Shown: positions 1 through 11,875 of the stretch, in pieces
Position numbering within the stretch: the first letter of the stretch is position 1
Layout: every line of letters begins with the position of its first letter
Assembly (NCBI GenBank): GCA_048213135.1
Contig: PS015122.1
Span: 65,381-129,380, forward strand
Length of the DNA stretch: 64,000 nucleotides
Direction: 5' to 3'
Origin: Reclinomonas americana ATCC 50394
Lineage: Eukaryota; Jakobida; Jakobea; Jakobida
Program-made: the position numbers and the translations under genes
The notes under the pieces: generated by a model
The model's database searches: none
Told to the model about the DNA's origin: nothing
The model's input: the letters and a program-made list of their open reading frames with translations, nothing else

Positions 1-997
1 GAATCCACGCAAAACCACCGACAAGCGCAGATGGATGACGCCCTCGGAGATGGTGTGCAGTCGAAAGCGATCTTCGCCCGTCACCACCACATCTTCGTTC
101 ATCAGCCGCGGTGCTCCACCCAGAAAGATCGCTGCATCGCCACAACAGTCAGTGCGAGCAGGGACGTACGCAATCAGGAGGCAAGGCGACGCACTGCGCA
201 GAGTATCGCCCAGACTGCCCATGGGTCTCCACGTCGGACACTCGATCTCGTAGTGCCCGGGCGCGCATGGAACCGTGCACGTACCATACGACACTGTCAC
301 GCACTGTCGGCGACACAGCGCGCACGCACATCCGCAGCGACAAAACAACTCACCAAACTGATTGCGCCCGAAGAAATCCTGCGTCCACACCTTGAAGAAG
401 AAGCGCGGCCAGCCCTCCACCGAGTTGCACGCATAGTACAGATCAACAGGGTGCGACCACACAAACAGCGATCCATCCTGGAACAAAACAACGTCACTTG
501 TCTGCCTCCTCACAAATCGCTCTGTGTGTCTCTCTCTCTATCTCACCGATGGACAGTCAGTGTGCGTTGTGCCTCGATCATCACCCGCCAACAGCGTCCA
601 CGAGTCCTTTGGACTGATATCATCCATGAGAGTGCCTCCAGGCGCTGACTGCTCACCAACACCAGTCGATGAAGATGAGGCGCCACTGTGTGAGGCACCA
701 CCAGCACCTGCTCCAAGAGTGAGTGAGCGAGTGTGTGCGTGTGTGAGCGAGTGAGTGTGTGTGTGTTGTGTACGTACCTCCTCCTGCTCCACCTGGCTGG
801 TGCAGCTCATTGCCGGCCAACACTCGCCACTCACACAGCAAGTTGCTCTTGCCGTTGAAGAGAGTGGCGCCGACGACCTCGCCAATGATGTGTGCCTCTG
901 CGCGCTGCTCGTGCTCAGGCACCAGAGGTGGTGCGGGTGCCAGCACACCCGAGGCCACAGTGGAGGCGCCACCAGCAAGTGCGCCGCCTGCGCTCAT
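1..997 (-). CDS. B9D2: B9 domain-containing protein 2 (ciliary transition zone), last few codons outside window
   Basis: B9D2 is part of the B9/MKS complex that gates the base of the cilium. The protein starts at 997 and reads AEAHIIGEVVGATLF near the N-terminus, followed by WSHPVDLYYA, GWPRFFFKVW, CPTWRPMG, GGAPRL and GEDRFRLHT. Each of these aligns in order with animal B9D2. Exons are 997-778, 710-547, 477-354 and 293-1. All junctions keep phase, and removing the 60-nt intron 353-294 restores the family spacing between FGRNQF and YGTC. A further short intron is possible around 170-130, where about 20 extra residues interrupt the match. The reading frame is still open at base 1, so only about seven C-terminal residues are missing. 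The residues before AEAHII (MSAGGALAGG...) form a low-complexity extension not usual for B9D2. Identification is firm from sequence pattern; no search was run. Confidence 0.92.
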
Positions 998-1170
998 TGT
1001 GGAGAGATAAGAGAGAAGAGCGGGAAATTTGGTGATCAGCAGGCAGTTTCACGATGTTTCTGGAAAAGTGACCGGCGTGGCGAGGAGTACTTGGTAGTGG
1101 CAGCTGTGAAGGATCAGTAAGAGAGCGGAAGACTGCAACTGCAGCAGGGGGATCTGCACATCACGATCGA

Positions 1171-1190
1171 TCGCGACTTCGAAGTCGCGA
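1171..1190. promoter_or_regulatory. 20-nt perfect palindrome between divergent genes
   Basis: The sequence tcgcgacttcgaagtcgcga equals its own reverse complement. It sits between the start of B9D2 (997, minus) and the likely start of the next gene (about 1500, plus), and is followed by a run of gacgtc units. A dyad-symmetric transcription factor site is plausible, but this is inference. Confidence 0.35.
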
Positions 1191-1501
1191 CGTCGACGTC
1201 GACGTTTTCCGGCCCGGCCCCTCCTTCCCGAGAGCGCATGCCTTGTAGCAGTAGTTCACTGCCTCTCCCTTGCACCTGCTGCGTACAGCGCCCAGTCGAT
1301 GCAGCGATGGCATCGGAACGTGCATGCAGAACTTCGAATTCGCCGGCGCCACCGATTGTGCATGAATTGCCGGTCTTCCGCTCCCTCTCTCTTCCGGATC
1401 CACCATGGCCAGGTACACAACTACGCTCCGTGCACTGCCTCCCTACCCGGTCAGCCTCAGCTGTGTCCCACTCGTCATTTCACATTCGTTTTCTCGATCT
1501 C

Positions 1502-2712
1502 ATGTTGGGCGCGTTGGCAGTGTGGCGTGGCGAATCAGTCTTCTACTGGAACGACTTGTCGAGCGTTCCTCGCCACATTCTCGAGTTGGACGCCATTGTG
1601 CTGGTGTGCACACTGCTGGCGCTGCTGCATGCGTTCAAGCATCGTCGGTTGGTGCGTCATCACAGATGATGACGAGATGTTCCGCGCGACATGCATTCAC
1701 CCCCTCTGCCTCTCTCTGAGCAGAGCGACATCTTCGCCTTCTTCTTGCTGGCCTTTGTCACCGAGCAGGCATCTGTGCGCAGCGGCACGCACTGCCACGC
1801 CGAGGCCACTGTCATGATTTCGCAATGCAGCTCCCTCAACTCGGTGGTCTTCTACGTGCCCTGGTTGTACTTTTGCCAGCTGACGGCCGAGCGTCTGCGT
1901 TTGCATCCGCTGGCGCGTCCGTTTGTGGCCGGTCTGCTGCAGCACGCGTTCTGTGCTCCGTATGAGATGCAGGGTCCGACGGTGGGCTACTGGCGGTGGC
2001 CGGCGGCCGATGGATTGCTGGCTGGTGAGGTCGACAACTTCAACGGCATCCCCGGCGTGCAGCGTGCTGGCGAGCCTGGCCTGTATGCGCTGGATCATGT
2101 ACAGTTTGCGCTAAAGGAGCGCGTGTTTGGCGCGCCCATCATGGTGCGTCGAGTCACACTCCTTCCTCCCGCTCGTCTCCTCTTTCTCTCTCTCTCTCAT
2201 CGCTTGATCCACAGGCGCTGTACTTCCACGCCGCCCTCGGATTCAGTATTGCTGTCTGCCTGGCCGTGGGCCGCTACCTGGCGCCGCGCCGCCGTCTGGT
2301 GCACCTGCTGCTGGTGATTCTGTTCTGCTGGCCCGTGGCACTGCTGTGGGACGGCCCGACGACGCTGCTGGTGTTCCGCGGCGTCTCACGTCTCGTCTCT
2401 GTGCCCACCATCATGGCGTTGATGGTGTGGCCGGTGGTGGCGACGAGCTTCCCGCCGCAGCAGCACGAGGCCGCGTCCAGCAAGGGTGGCGAGTCGCGCG
2501 ATTGGATTGCCGCGCTGGCTGTGCTCCTGCACCACGGCCTGTTCCTGGTGTCGCCGTTCTGGCTCCAGCATGGCGTGTCACTCGAGCTGTACCTCATCAT
2601 CAGTGCGCTCACCCTCTTCAGTATCACGGTGCACTGGCGCGCCTGCCGTCTGCCCGTGCCGCGTGCGACCGAGGTGGCCGCCAAGCCCAGCAAGGGTCGC
2701 AAGGGCGACTGA
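1502..2712 (+). CDS. Multipass membrane protein of unknown function
   Basis: Three exons are supported, 1502-1651, 1724-2143 and 2215-2712, all joined in phase 0. The first carries a hydrophobic segment after MLGALAVWRG. The second contains a helix (DIFAFFLLAFVTEQ), a Cys/His patch (SGTHCHAEATVM) and a PWLYFCQL segment. The third holds four or five more hydrophobic helices and ends in a basic tail (AAKPSKGRKGD). The first exon may be preceded by an upstream coding exon: the ATG at 1405 is followed at once by a GTACAC donor, so the true N-terminus is uncertain. I do not recognise the family with confidence. The general plan (6-8 helices, Glu/His-containing loop, basic cytoplasmic tail) suggests an integral membrane protein of the secretory pathway or plasma membrane. 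It is divergent with B9D2. Confidence 0.7.
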
Positions 2713-2805
2713 GCACGCGCACACGAAAGTTTATGCTCACATTCTATTCTTCCTCTCGTCCACTTGCAAAGTAGTGAACGACGCTCTCCCATTCTCTTTC
2801 GTTTT

Positions 2806-3889
2806 TTACAAACCCAGTGCCGCAATCTTTTCCTCCACCTGCCGTGTCACCTCCGCCAGGTGCTGCTTGGACTCCTCCAGCGTCACCCGCGCCAGAGCCA
2901 CGTCTGGTGGCAAATCGAAAAACACTTTCAGCTGCGAATCGCGCGACGACAACTGCTGCTCCAGCTCCGCCAGCTCCTCGGCCAGGTGCACAATCGAACG
3001 GTGTGTTGTGTCCTTGTCGACGCCGCTCTCGCTGACTAGTTGCTGCGCACGACTGCGTCAGCCAACTCCCTCCCACCAATGTCTTCTTCATGGCTTTCGC
3101 TGTCACCCACCTTCAGATTCTGCACGGTGACCTCGTACTGCTGCTGCTTGCCTCGCAGGTAATCCAAGTTCTTTCTGCGCGTCTCCATGGTAGTCTCCAG
3201 ATCGTCGGTCAGCGACTCGATCTCCGCCGCCTGCGATCGCACGTGCGCCAACTCCTCGGTCGCCGTGTGTCGCGCAGCGGCCTGTAATGAGCGCTGCGTG
3301 GCGAGTTCGGCCACCTCTGCGTCCTCCACCTCGTCCATCTCCTGCAGCAGGTCGGAGAGTGCCACCAAGTACCTGCACTCACGAATCAGCAAACACGAGA
3401 CGAAACGCAGGGTGACGTGGGCGCTCCCGCGAAACGTGTTCACGCTGGCGTCCTTGACTTGCAGCGCCACTCCCAGTGCCGTGAGCGTCTCCAGATCGCG
3501 CAAGGCATCCTCGCTGAGATGCTCGTGTGGCACATACCCAGCGTGCTCAATCATGGTCGCCAGTCGCGTGCCTGTGATCGACGAGGATGAGGAAGGAGCA
3601 GAGGGACCCGATGACGATCGCGCAACTCTCTGCGCGATACTCGGCGGCCTTGTGTGCCAGATCCTCCATGATGATACTGTGCTCCGCACTCGCATGCTGC
3701 TGCCTTCGTTGCAGTTCGAGGAGAGCGGGAATCGTCACCTGTCGCCGATCACACAGGATGATGATGATGATCATTTCGCGCCAAAATGAACACAGCGCTC
3801 ACCTCGCTGTCCATCTCAAAGTCGGGAACTCGCTGCGTGTGCAGCACACTGCGCAGCCATTCGTTCACCTGTGCGATCTTGCCGTCCAT
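2806..3889 (-). CDS. HAUS1: HAUS augmin-like complex subunit 1
   Basis: HAUS1 is a coiled-coil subunit of augmin, which recruits gamma-tubulin to spindle microtubules. The N-terminus (MDGKIAQVNEWLRSVL) matches the family's amphipathic start. It is followed by IIMEDLAHKAAEYRAE, then a long coiled coil (TTMETRRKNLDYLRGK). The C-terminus, KVFFDLPPDVALARVTLEES, is the diagnostic HAUS1 signature. The exons readable with confidence are 3889-3803, 3738 to about 3600, about 3575-3107 and 3035-2806. The last junction uses donor GTGACA at 3106 and restores the family reading frame. One more intron may lie near 3440-3380, where 18 residues interrupt the alignment. The stop is TAA at 2806-2808. Length is about 270 residues, close to the usual 278. 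The next gene upstream on the same strand ends 142 bp away. Confidence 0.9.
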
Positions 3890-4031
3890 CTCTCTCGAGG
3901 ATGAAGAAGACTGATTTAGGACAACTCGCTGCGGCAGGACCAGCGCCTGCTTCCACCACGACGATCTTCACCACACTTCTGCTTCTCGTGAAGGGCGACC
4001 ACAAGCTGTGCATCTACCATAGTTTGCTTTA

Positions 4032-7000
4032 TCAGTCTTGCTTTCCAGCAGCCTCCTTTTCTTGAACATGCACCTGCGCCGTGCGGCGACGGCAACAGCA
4101 AGCGCGACAGCAGAGGCGCATCAGTCGCCACACGAACGCCAGCAACTCGGCGAGCAAGCTCGCTGTGCATAGGCCGAGCAGCGGTGTCTCCCACATGACA
4201 CGTAAACCGTACGCCACCATGAAGAACGAAGTCATGGCCGTGGCGAAGAGCATCGACAGCAAGAACACTGGCCACACCAGCAGCTGCCAGTACCATCGGC
4301 GTGACCACGGCCAGCCCTGTTTCACACCAGTTGAGCTGCAGCGAGAAATAACAAGCGAAAGTGGCTGGCACACGGCGCACGAACCTCATGCCAGGTGACG
4401 AGAATGAGCAGCGGCACATACAACGCAATAAACATGATGGTCACAAAGAGAAGACCATTCCACGTGAAAGTCGCCGAGCTGAACGACAGGATGAGTGCAT
4501 AGCACCGCGAGAGACGATGGCGGGAATGGGAGATGAGGCGAACCGTCCCGACACGAGCCAGCCCCACCAGAAAATGTGCACCCAGTTGCCGCGGAGGATG
4601 CGGGCTGTGCATGCGCAAAATGTGAGGATGGAACGTGTACCTGCTGCTGGCGTCAACAGAAACTCACCTGACAGCAGCGGCGCAAACCAAAAACTGACAC
4701 CGGCGACCGTCAGCAGCGTAAAGTGGAGTGGCGACAATGCCGGTGCAAAGTTCTGCACGGTGTGTGAGATGCATGGAGGCAACGAAAAGCCTTTTCCTCG
4801 CACAGCACGCAACTGCCAACCACAAGAACCGACCTGGAACCAGCTTGCGCAGCAGCGTGGGCAGCATCACGAGGCCGACGAACGTGCAGAGGTAGGCCAC
4901 CACAGCCACGGTGCCGATGATGTGCCGGAACTTGAACTGCTGCAGCAACTGAGGCCACGATGTGAGGCCGCCCCATGCTGCGCATGTGTGCAAAAGAAGA
5001 GCGAGTGTGAGCGGTTTCAACACGGGGGAAGCACCAGTAGCGAGACAGCACGCAACCGAATTGTTTCGGCTTGTGCGAACAGTGGATGGTTCGCGTGCTG
5101 CACGAATGAACGCGCTTCTTGTCCACCGTTGCGTCGACACACACTTGCACTGTGTGCTGGCGATCCATGTCGGCCTCGGTGGCGCACAGCGGCTGTGCAC
5201 GATCGCCAGTGCACAGGAACGCTCCCGGCTTTGATTCGTCATGCAGTGAGCACGACAATGGTGACGTCTCGCTCGAACCGTCCCACACGGCGGTGGCGTG
5301 CACCGGCTCGTCGGAAGGCACAAACACCAGCGCACGGACCGTCGACAACTGCAACACATCACTCAGCGCCACCGCTCAACCGAGTGACACAACAGCAGCA
5401 GCATTCGTACCTCCTTGTGTGCCGTGTCGTCGTCAAAGACAGATGCGTGGCGCTCGTCAAGCGGATGTGTCACCAAGATCACTGTGTGCAAGCAGGCGGT
5501 GTGTGAATGGAGGAGCTATTGTAGCCAGCTGTATATCACACGCACCTGGCCACTCATCCATCTTGGTCTCGACTGCCGACCACGATCCTCGATCGAACGC
5601 CATCACGCGGAACATTTGTGACTCTGTGACAGCACGTCAGCACGCGGAGGACGTGAGAAAAGCAGGTGCTGGGCACGAAACTCTTGAAATCCGGCAACTC
5701 CATCTCATGCACCGACTGCACGAACACCACACCCCACATGTCAATGTTGTCTTTGTGTGTAGGCGCAGGTGAGCGACACGAGACTCACCGGTGCCACACG
5801 CAGCACATTGAACATGCGATGCAGGTGCACGTGTCCGTTGAGGACGAACGACACTGGGTGTGCTTGCATCAGCTCGTCAAGTGTCTCGCCGGCCGACGTG
5901 GTCTCCGCGTCGATCTGCATGCAAGCCGTCAGTCCCCACTCTGCACACCCGACGCCACCAGTTCTCGCTCACCGCACACCACGGCCAGTGCATCAGCAGC
6001 ACATTGTGCCGGTACTTGCCGTTCTCCTTGAGCAGAGCCGCCAGCACATCCTGCAACACACGACGCACAATCAGGTCGCAGCGGGGAGAGAGAAGAGTGG
6101 TGTGCGATAATTCGCTCACCATCGTCCCCGTGTACATGTGACCGATGATGGAGCTGAACGGTGCAATCACACCGGGCTCGTTGGCCAGATCGACCGCAAT
6201 GAAACGCACATCGTCGTGCACCGCCACATACACACGCTTGCGATCCAGAATCGGTCCCCACACCGAGTGCCGCGCCACGAAATCTGCAGGCAGATCTGAG
6301 ACACGACTCTCGCAGCGTGTCGAACGACACCCCCTTCCTCCTTACCATATTGACTGTCGACACCACGTGTCGGAACTCCGTACGCATCGTGATTGCCGCG
6401 AATGTCCAACCTGCTCGATACACGCACAGGTGAACACGCGTCACTTCCCGACAAATGTGCATGCAAGACAACTCAACACTTTGCTGGGCGAAAAGAGCCC
6501 GTTGGTCTCCAACGCTCGCCGGTACGCCATGGCCTCCTCCTCCACCGAATGCCCATGCGTGAACTGCTCAAAAACCCTCACCATCTCAGCAAACGAAAAC
6601 TCAAAGGAAAACACGTGTCGACAGTCGACACTGACCACAATCTTGCTGTCGGTCATATCGCCAGTGACAGTGATCAGTCGCGGATGAAACGTGCGTGCAA
6701 GCAGCTCACTCAGATGCGCAAAACGACGCTGCGTGTCGACCTCGAACACATTCAGGTGCAGATCGCTGACCTGTGTGTCACAAACATGCACATTAGCAGA
6801 AGTCGTGAGGAGAAGGCGGCTGCCCCCCAAAAGCAACTCAACATGGATAAACCACCACAGATCGCTCTTCTCCTTGGGTGCAGCAGCCTCCAACCAAGGC
6901 ACCTGCACACCTGCATAGACACTGTCTGTGCGCCACTGCCACTCGCGACTGTCGACATTGCGCTGAAGCACTGCTGGATCAGTGCTGCCAGTCGCACAAG

Positions 7001-7046
7001 TGGACACAGCGAGGAGGCAGAGGAGACAGGCAATGAGTGCGCGCAT
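4032..7046 (-). CDS. TMEM62: TMEM62-like protein: secreted/lumenal metallophosphoesterase domain with C-terminal membrane helices
   Basis: The start at 7046 gives a clear signal peptide (MRALIACLLCLLAVSTCATG). A calcineurin-like metallophosphoesterase domain then shows its metal motifs in order: SDLHLN, TVTGDMTDSK, LDIRGNHDAYG and LNGHVHLHR. Exons read: 7046-6843, 6770-6478, 6410-6346, 6283-6120, 6050-5973, 5914-5789, then one beginning near 5750 with WGVVFVQSVHEMELPDF and another with FRVMAFDRGSWSAV. This order is that of animal TMEM62. The phase at the 5789/5750 junction does not fit and the donor there is uncertain. A beta-sandwich-like stretch follows (about 5380-5030), then several helices in separate exons (LTLALLLHTCAAW, GTVAVVAYLCTFVGLVML, LLFVTIMFIALYVPLLIL and a final exon ending at 4032). 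The C-terminal exon borders below 5100 are approximate. The gene shares a 52-nt intergenic spacer with FAM32A. Confidence 0.82.
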
Positions 7047-7098
7047 GTGAATGCAAAGAGCGTCGAGGGACACCACGGGACTCTCTTCGTTTTTTGCA
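7047..7098. promoter_or_regulatory. Compact bidirectional promoter, TMEM62-like / FAM32A
   Basis: Only 52 nt separate the minus-strand start codon of the TMEM62-like gene (7046) from the plus-strand start codon of FAM32A (7099). Both starts are supported by family alignment. Both 5' UTRs and the core promoters must therefore overlap one another or the neighbouring coding sequence. No TATA box is visible. Confidence 0.6.
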
Positions 7099-7750
7099 AT
7101 GTCAGAGAAGCCAGCACCGAGTGATCCCTATCAGGTGCGCGTGTGTGTGCAAGGAGAGTGTGTGTGTCAAGTCTCAACTTGCTCGCAGAATGTTCGCGTG
7201 GGGCGACTCAAGCTCAAGGGCGAGTTGCTGAAGGAGGTCAATGGCGATGGGAGCAAGTTGCGCGCTCTTTCCCCTCGGTTTTTATGTGCATCGCACAGTG
7301 GCTCACTGTGCGCAGAGTGCGACGACGCAAGAAGCGCGACATTCAAGAGATCTCTGCTGACGCGCAGATCCTGACTGCGGCCGACTTTGAGGAGCAAGAG
7401 GAGGCCGAGAAGCAAGTGCGCACACTGGTCGCTTTTCTTTGTGTGCGAGAGTGTGGCTCTCTCACATGGTGTTTATGTGTGTGTGTTGCGTCTCCGCCCG
7501 CAGGAGTTCATGGAGATGAAGCGGCAAAAGACCGAGGCGGAGCTCAAGTTTGAAAAGGCGCGCAGAAAGAAGGAGAAGGCCGAGGCCAAGAAGACGGCCT
7601 CCAAGTCGTATCGTGAGCGCATTCAGGAGTTCAACGCGCACATCTCGCAGCTCACAGAACATCACGGTGCGTCCGCATGTTTTCGCATGCCGCCACTGAT
7701 TCGAGTGACTCAACTTGCCTGCAGATATCCCCAAGGTCGGCCCTGGCTAA
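7099..7750 (+). CDS. FAM32A: FAM32A homologue (small nuclear, spliceosome-associated protein)
   Basis: The gene is fully solved: exons 7099-7134, 7189-7256, 7316-7415, 7504-7666 and 7725-7750. The product has the family order: an N-terminal LKLKGELL motif, the basic run RRRKKRDIQ, an acidic and basic helix (KARRKKEKAEAKKTASKSYR) and the signature end FNAHISQLTEHHDIPKVGPG. Human FAM32A ends in the closely similar LTEHYDIPKVSWTK and is seated in the human C* spliceosome, where it helps 3' splice-site docking (established knowledge). The second intron begins GTTGCG, a weak donor that recurs in this genome. The length of about 120 residues matches the family's 112. It is divergent with the TMEM62-like gene. 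Confidence 0.93.
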
Positions 7751-7901
7751 CCGACAGGCCACGCTGCCTTCCCGGCTTCCCGCTCTCAGAGAAAACGCCA
7801 ACACACTTCAGTCTTTTATACAGCTGTCAATCTTATCGTTCCACCCACCGCCGCACACTTATTCTCGCCTCTTTTCTTCTGCACCTCTATCCCCCCCCCT
7901 C

Positions 7902-9882
7902 TCAGTCAAACTCGTTCAGGACGTCCCGCACGGCCTCGGACGAGGGTCGCGCCACGCCGGCTGGCGGGATGTACCGACAGAATGCTGGTGGGAGGAACTT
8001 GTAGTTGCGCGGATCCGTGTCCTCGTGCGGCACCGGCGTGAACTTGGTTGGTGGATCCGAGTAGCGCGCGGCAAAGTACGGTCGTCCACCCGGCATTGTG
8101 GCGGCCATCCCACTTGATGGCTCCAGATGCATCGTGTTGGGTGCGTACTGCTGCATCGAGTTCATCTGGCACGGGCACGGGCACTGGTGCAAGTGGAACT
8201 GAGCGTGATCACGCGGCGCCGTGCACGTCAGCGGTGTTCCCATCCAGGTGTTGCAGAGGGCATGTTGATGCGGATGGTATGCCGACGATGGCGGCTGCAT
8301 CTGTGGTGTCGGCGCTCCATAGTACTGCGCAGGTGGTGGTGGTGCCATTGACGGGTGTCCCTGGGCGAGCGGCATACGCGGAGNNNNNNNNNNNNNNNNN
8401 NNNTTGCCGGCCGCGCCCACGTCGGTGCAACACATTGTCCTTCATCTGCGGCGGGCAAGAATCAGTGCGCATGGCGGGGAGAGAGAGGGAGTGTGTGCGA
8501 GGCGCATTTTCACCTGGTCTTCTGGTGGCCACGAGTTGAACGACTTGAACTTGTCCTCCTCCGGAATCGGGTACCGATTGCCTTGGCCGTACGGATGGAA
8601 CGGCTGCTTGACGCCACGGCGATTGGCCACCATCGACTGCAAGTAGCCCGGTGCGCCAGCCACATCGGCATCGTCACTGGGGAGATGAAGCGTGAGTGAG
8701 TGAGTGAGTTCGTGACGGGTGGTGGGGGGAGGAGGAAGAACGAAACTGTCCGTGAGCGGCACGATTGGCGTTCTCAGCATTGGGATCGCGCGATGCTCCT
8801 GCGCCCCCCGCATGCCCGTGGTGCTGGCGATGTCCCGACGGTCCCTCGTCATCCGAGGCCTCACGAGCGTCCCACTCTGCCTGCGAGTACGGATGGTACG
8901 AGCCGGGTGCCGGATGCTGATCACCGTACGATTGCTGCAGCTGCTGCGGATGTTGCTGCTGCTGCTGCGACTGTGGACCCAGTCCCTGCTGACCTCCCAG
9001 ACCCTGACCACCAACGCCACCACCGCCAAACGCCTGCTGCGTTCCAAACAACACGCCAGCACCCGACGCTGCTGCAGCACCGCCTCCTCTGGCAAATGCC
9101 GACGCCACCAGCCCATCGTTCGGCCCACGTCCCAGTGTCGACTGCCTTGCCGAGCTCTCCAGCAGCAGCGAGACATGCGCCGGCACCGATCGCAGATCGC
9201 CCATGGTAAAGTACGTGTACTGCGGAGTACGTCAGCGACTGTGGGTGGTGACGCGGGACGAGGAACACACACACACCTGATCGCGATGCTCAGTCGACCA
9301 GCGACCAGCCACTGTCAGTCGCTGCCGTCGGCCACTGCCGTTGCTGCCACTGCTGGCGAGCGAGTCCGAGTCGGTCTGTGTTGACGGGCGCGTGTGATCG
9401 TGAGTGAGTGAACAATGACGATCAATGACGACGCTTCTCTCTCGTGCATGGCGTGTGTGCGCAGAGTTGACTGGGAGATGAAGGCGAAGAGCAAGAGAAA
9501 GAGAGAGAGAGGAAAGCAACACAGACAGAGCGCGTTCGATTTTCGCTCATCATCATCGTCCGTTACAAACCTTGGTCCGACCATAGTAAAGCGGCTTTGG
9601 GGGCTCTGGCGCGCATCGCTCGCTGGCCGCTGCGTGCACCAGTGGTGCACACCGACACGCGTACATCCCTCCTCCTCCTCCTCCTCCTCCTCCTCCACAG
9701 CGACAGCACTGCTGCTGCTGTTGTTGTTGTTGATGAAGTTGGGCGGCCAATTGCAGCTGCTGAGCAACGGCGACCGCGGGCGAGATTTGACGCTGCGACT
9801 GGTGCGCCCAGTAGTCGGAGGGGGCGCAGCAGTGGATCAGGTGCTGGCCATTAGGGCAGCCACAAGTGCACCCCGACGACAT
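7902..9882 (-). CDS. Gln/Pro/Gly-rich protein of unknown function
   Basis: Four exons are supported: 9882-9571, 9219 to about 8745, about 8678-8513, and about 8436-7902; the last contains a 20-N gap at 8384-8403. The first begins MSSGCTCGCPNG, has a poly-Gln run coded by CAG/CAA near 9735-9705 and a Gly run, and ends in PKPLYYGRTK. The second starts YTYFTMGDLRSVPAHVSLLL, the most protein-like stretch, then becomes Gly/Gln-rich. The third contains GYLQSMVANRRGVKQPFHPY, and the last ends DPRNYKFLPPAFCRYIPPAG and then RDVLNEFD. I recognise no domain. Short conserved-looking islands in disordered linkers suggest a scaffold, perhaps cytoskeletal or RNA-associated, but this is a guess. Confidence 0.7.
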
Positions 9883-10023
9883 TTGCAAGAGAATTCGGAT
9901 CATTTTTGGTCGGCTGGCGATCCAATGATGAACTCATCCATCCTCGTCTCGGGAGACAAGTGCACAGCAGTCGGCCATTGCGTGCACGAGAGAGGACAGC
10001 AAAGTCGCGAGAGAATCAATTCA

Positions 10024-11636
10024 CTATCTTACATCACCTTCTGCAAGCAACTGCTGTATCCTCTTTCCCATCTCACCCGGAACTTTCCACTCGCTATCGA
10101 GCCCGGCGCGTCGCTGCGTCTGCGCCACCAGCCGCGCCGCCGAGTCACCGTCAAACGACACCGACGAGCCTCGCCACAAGCGCGTGAAGAACTCGTTGTC
10201 CCACGTGTTGTGGCCGTGGTATGTGTACGTGTACAGCACTGGCGCGTCAATCACCAGGATGTTGTTGTGTGCCAGCAGCACCTCCACGGCTTCCTTGTCC
10301 TCGTCCCGATTCTGCGCCGGGTACGCGGGCATGCGGGAGCGCAAGCACAACAGCGAGTTCTCCCAGCCATGATTGCTGGTCACATGCAATGAGGGTGTCA
10401 CGTGAGGCTGCGCGAGCTGCAAACGGCGCAGCATGACGGCCGGTGCAGGCGTGGCAAGAACGCCCTCCTGCTGCTCCTGATGTTGGTTCACCATCAGCAG
10501 CGCGAACAGTTGCACGTGGATGCGATCGCGGTCGTACACATCGTCGTCGTCCCACACCATCACGTAGTCGCCCGAGGCCTCGCGTACGGAGAGGTTGCGC
10601 ATGTCGCCCAGTGTCCTCGAGCTTGCTAGCGCTTCCGTCGCTACCACCACGCGGATGCCGGCTTGTCGTTGCAGCTCGCTGTTGCCGACGACCACGTCCA
10701 ACACTCGTTGTAGGCCAGGTGCGCTCTCGGGCGAGGCCACGATCAACAGCTCTCGTGCCGCGTACGACTGCTGCATGTACATGTAGATGGCGCGCGCCGC
10801 AAAGGCCAACCGCTCCGGGCGTGAAGAGATCATCAGACAGGAAACACGCAGTTGCGTGCCATCAGTCGCGACCGGTGGCGGGAAGAAGAAGCCCGGGGAG
10901 GCGACGACACTGTCGTCTGTAGCCACGGGTGCCACCAGCACGTATGGAATATTGCTGAGTGCTGCACACAAAAAAACAGGAGTCAGCGCAGGGAGAGCAT
11001 GTGAACGCTGCGCGCAAGTGGCGGGAATGCAAACCATGGCCTTCGTCAACAGACTTGTAGCGACAAGGCACCGACATGGAGATGAGCAGCAGAGGCGCGT
11101 GTGTTGCTGCAGAGAACACGCACTCACCCACTCTCCAGAGATCTCGCCCAGTGACGGGCACAGCTCACTCGCTCGCTCCTGCTCCTCGCGCGAAGCCAGT
11201 GTCCAGATTCCTCTCTTCTTCGGAAGGAAACTGTTGATGTTGTTGCGCCGCATATCAGCAGCATCCACGCACTTGAAGAGGAGTACGTGGCCAGTCTCTT
11301 CATCCAGGGAGCACCACAGACGACCGCACGAGCGGAGAGCAGAAGGATGCGACAGGTCGGGGCATCGACAACTCCGTCGCTGTTTGCGCGCGAGTGTGTG
11401 ACAGGGTGAGAGTGAGGTATAATGAGTGTGTATGCACGTACTTCGTCGCCAGTTGAGGTGAAAGCGGAATACTTGGCTGCATGTGTGTGTGTTTTTGGTG
11501 AGTGACTGTGCGCACTGCAGAGTTCATCCAGTGAGTGCTGCAGCACATATGCATGCTCACCATTGAAACTCCACACATGGATGCACTGTGTGAGAAGCAC
11601 GAGTGCAATGAGGAGCGTGGTGAGACGCGTCCGCAT
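10024..11636 (-). CDS. Secreted GT2-like glycosyltransferase, array copy A
   Basis: Exons are 11636-11561, 11476-11442, 11389-11128, 11053-11035 and 10961-10024. The signal peptide is MRTRLTTLLIALVLLTQC. The third exon encodes a region with five conserved cysteines (CRCPD...CGRLWC...LLFKCVD). The last exon is a GT-A fold, GT2-like catalytic domain: the strand VSCLMISSRPERL, the helix MYMQQSY, then LGDMRNLSVREASGDYV and the metal-binding VWDDDDVY, followed by WENSLLCLRSRMPAYP and a YTYHGHNTWDNEFF segment. In GT2 enzymes this DxD region binds the nucleotide-sugar and a divalent cation in the secretory pathway or outside the cell. Donor sugar and acceptor cannot be inferred. The 19-nt exon here (SVDEGH) differs from the LIENGH of copies D-F. 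Confidence 0.85.
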
Positions 11637-11875
11637 GGACAAGAAAGTGAGAGCGAACAACATTCCAGTTCGTCAATGGCATTTTCGGAGGAGGACGCGC
11701 TGCTGCTGCATGCGCACGGGATGATATCGCACGCATGACATTTTTGTCGACTACCGCAGCAACTGCATCTTGCACCGTGTACAAAGGGGGCGGTGTGCCC
11801 AAGCCCTCCCTTTCCTCCACTTGTGCTCACTGGCACACTGCCTTTCTAGATCTACACGATCTTGCCAACAATACA

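Noticed and set aside
4361-5506. Plus-strand open frame of 381 codons
   Set aside because: It runs antisense across several exons and introns of the TMEM62-like gene and has no domain pattern.
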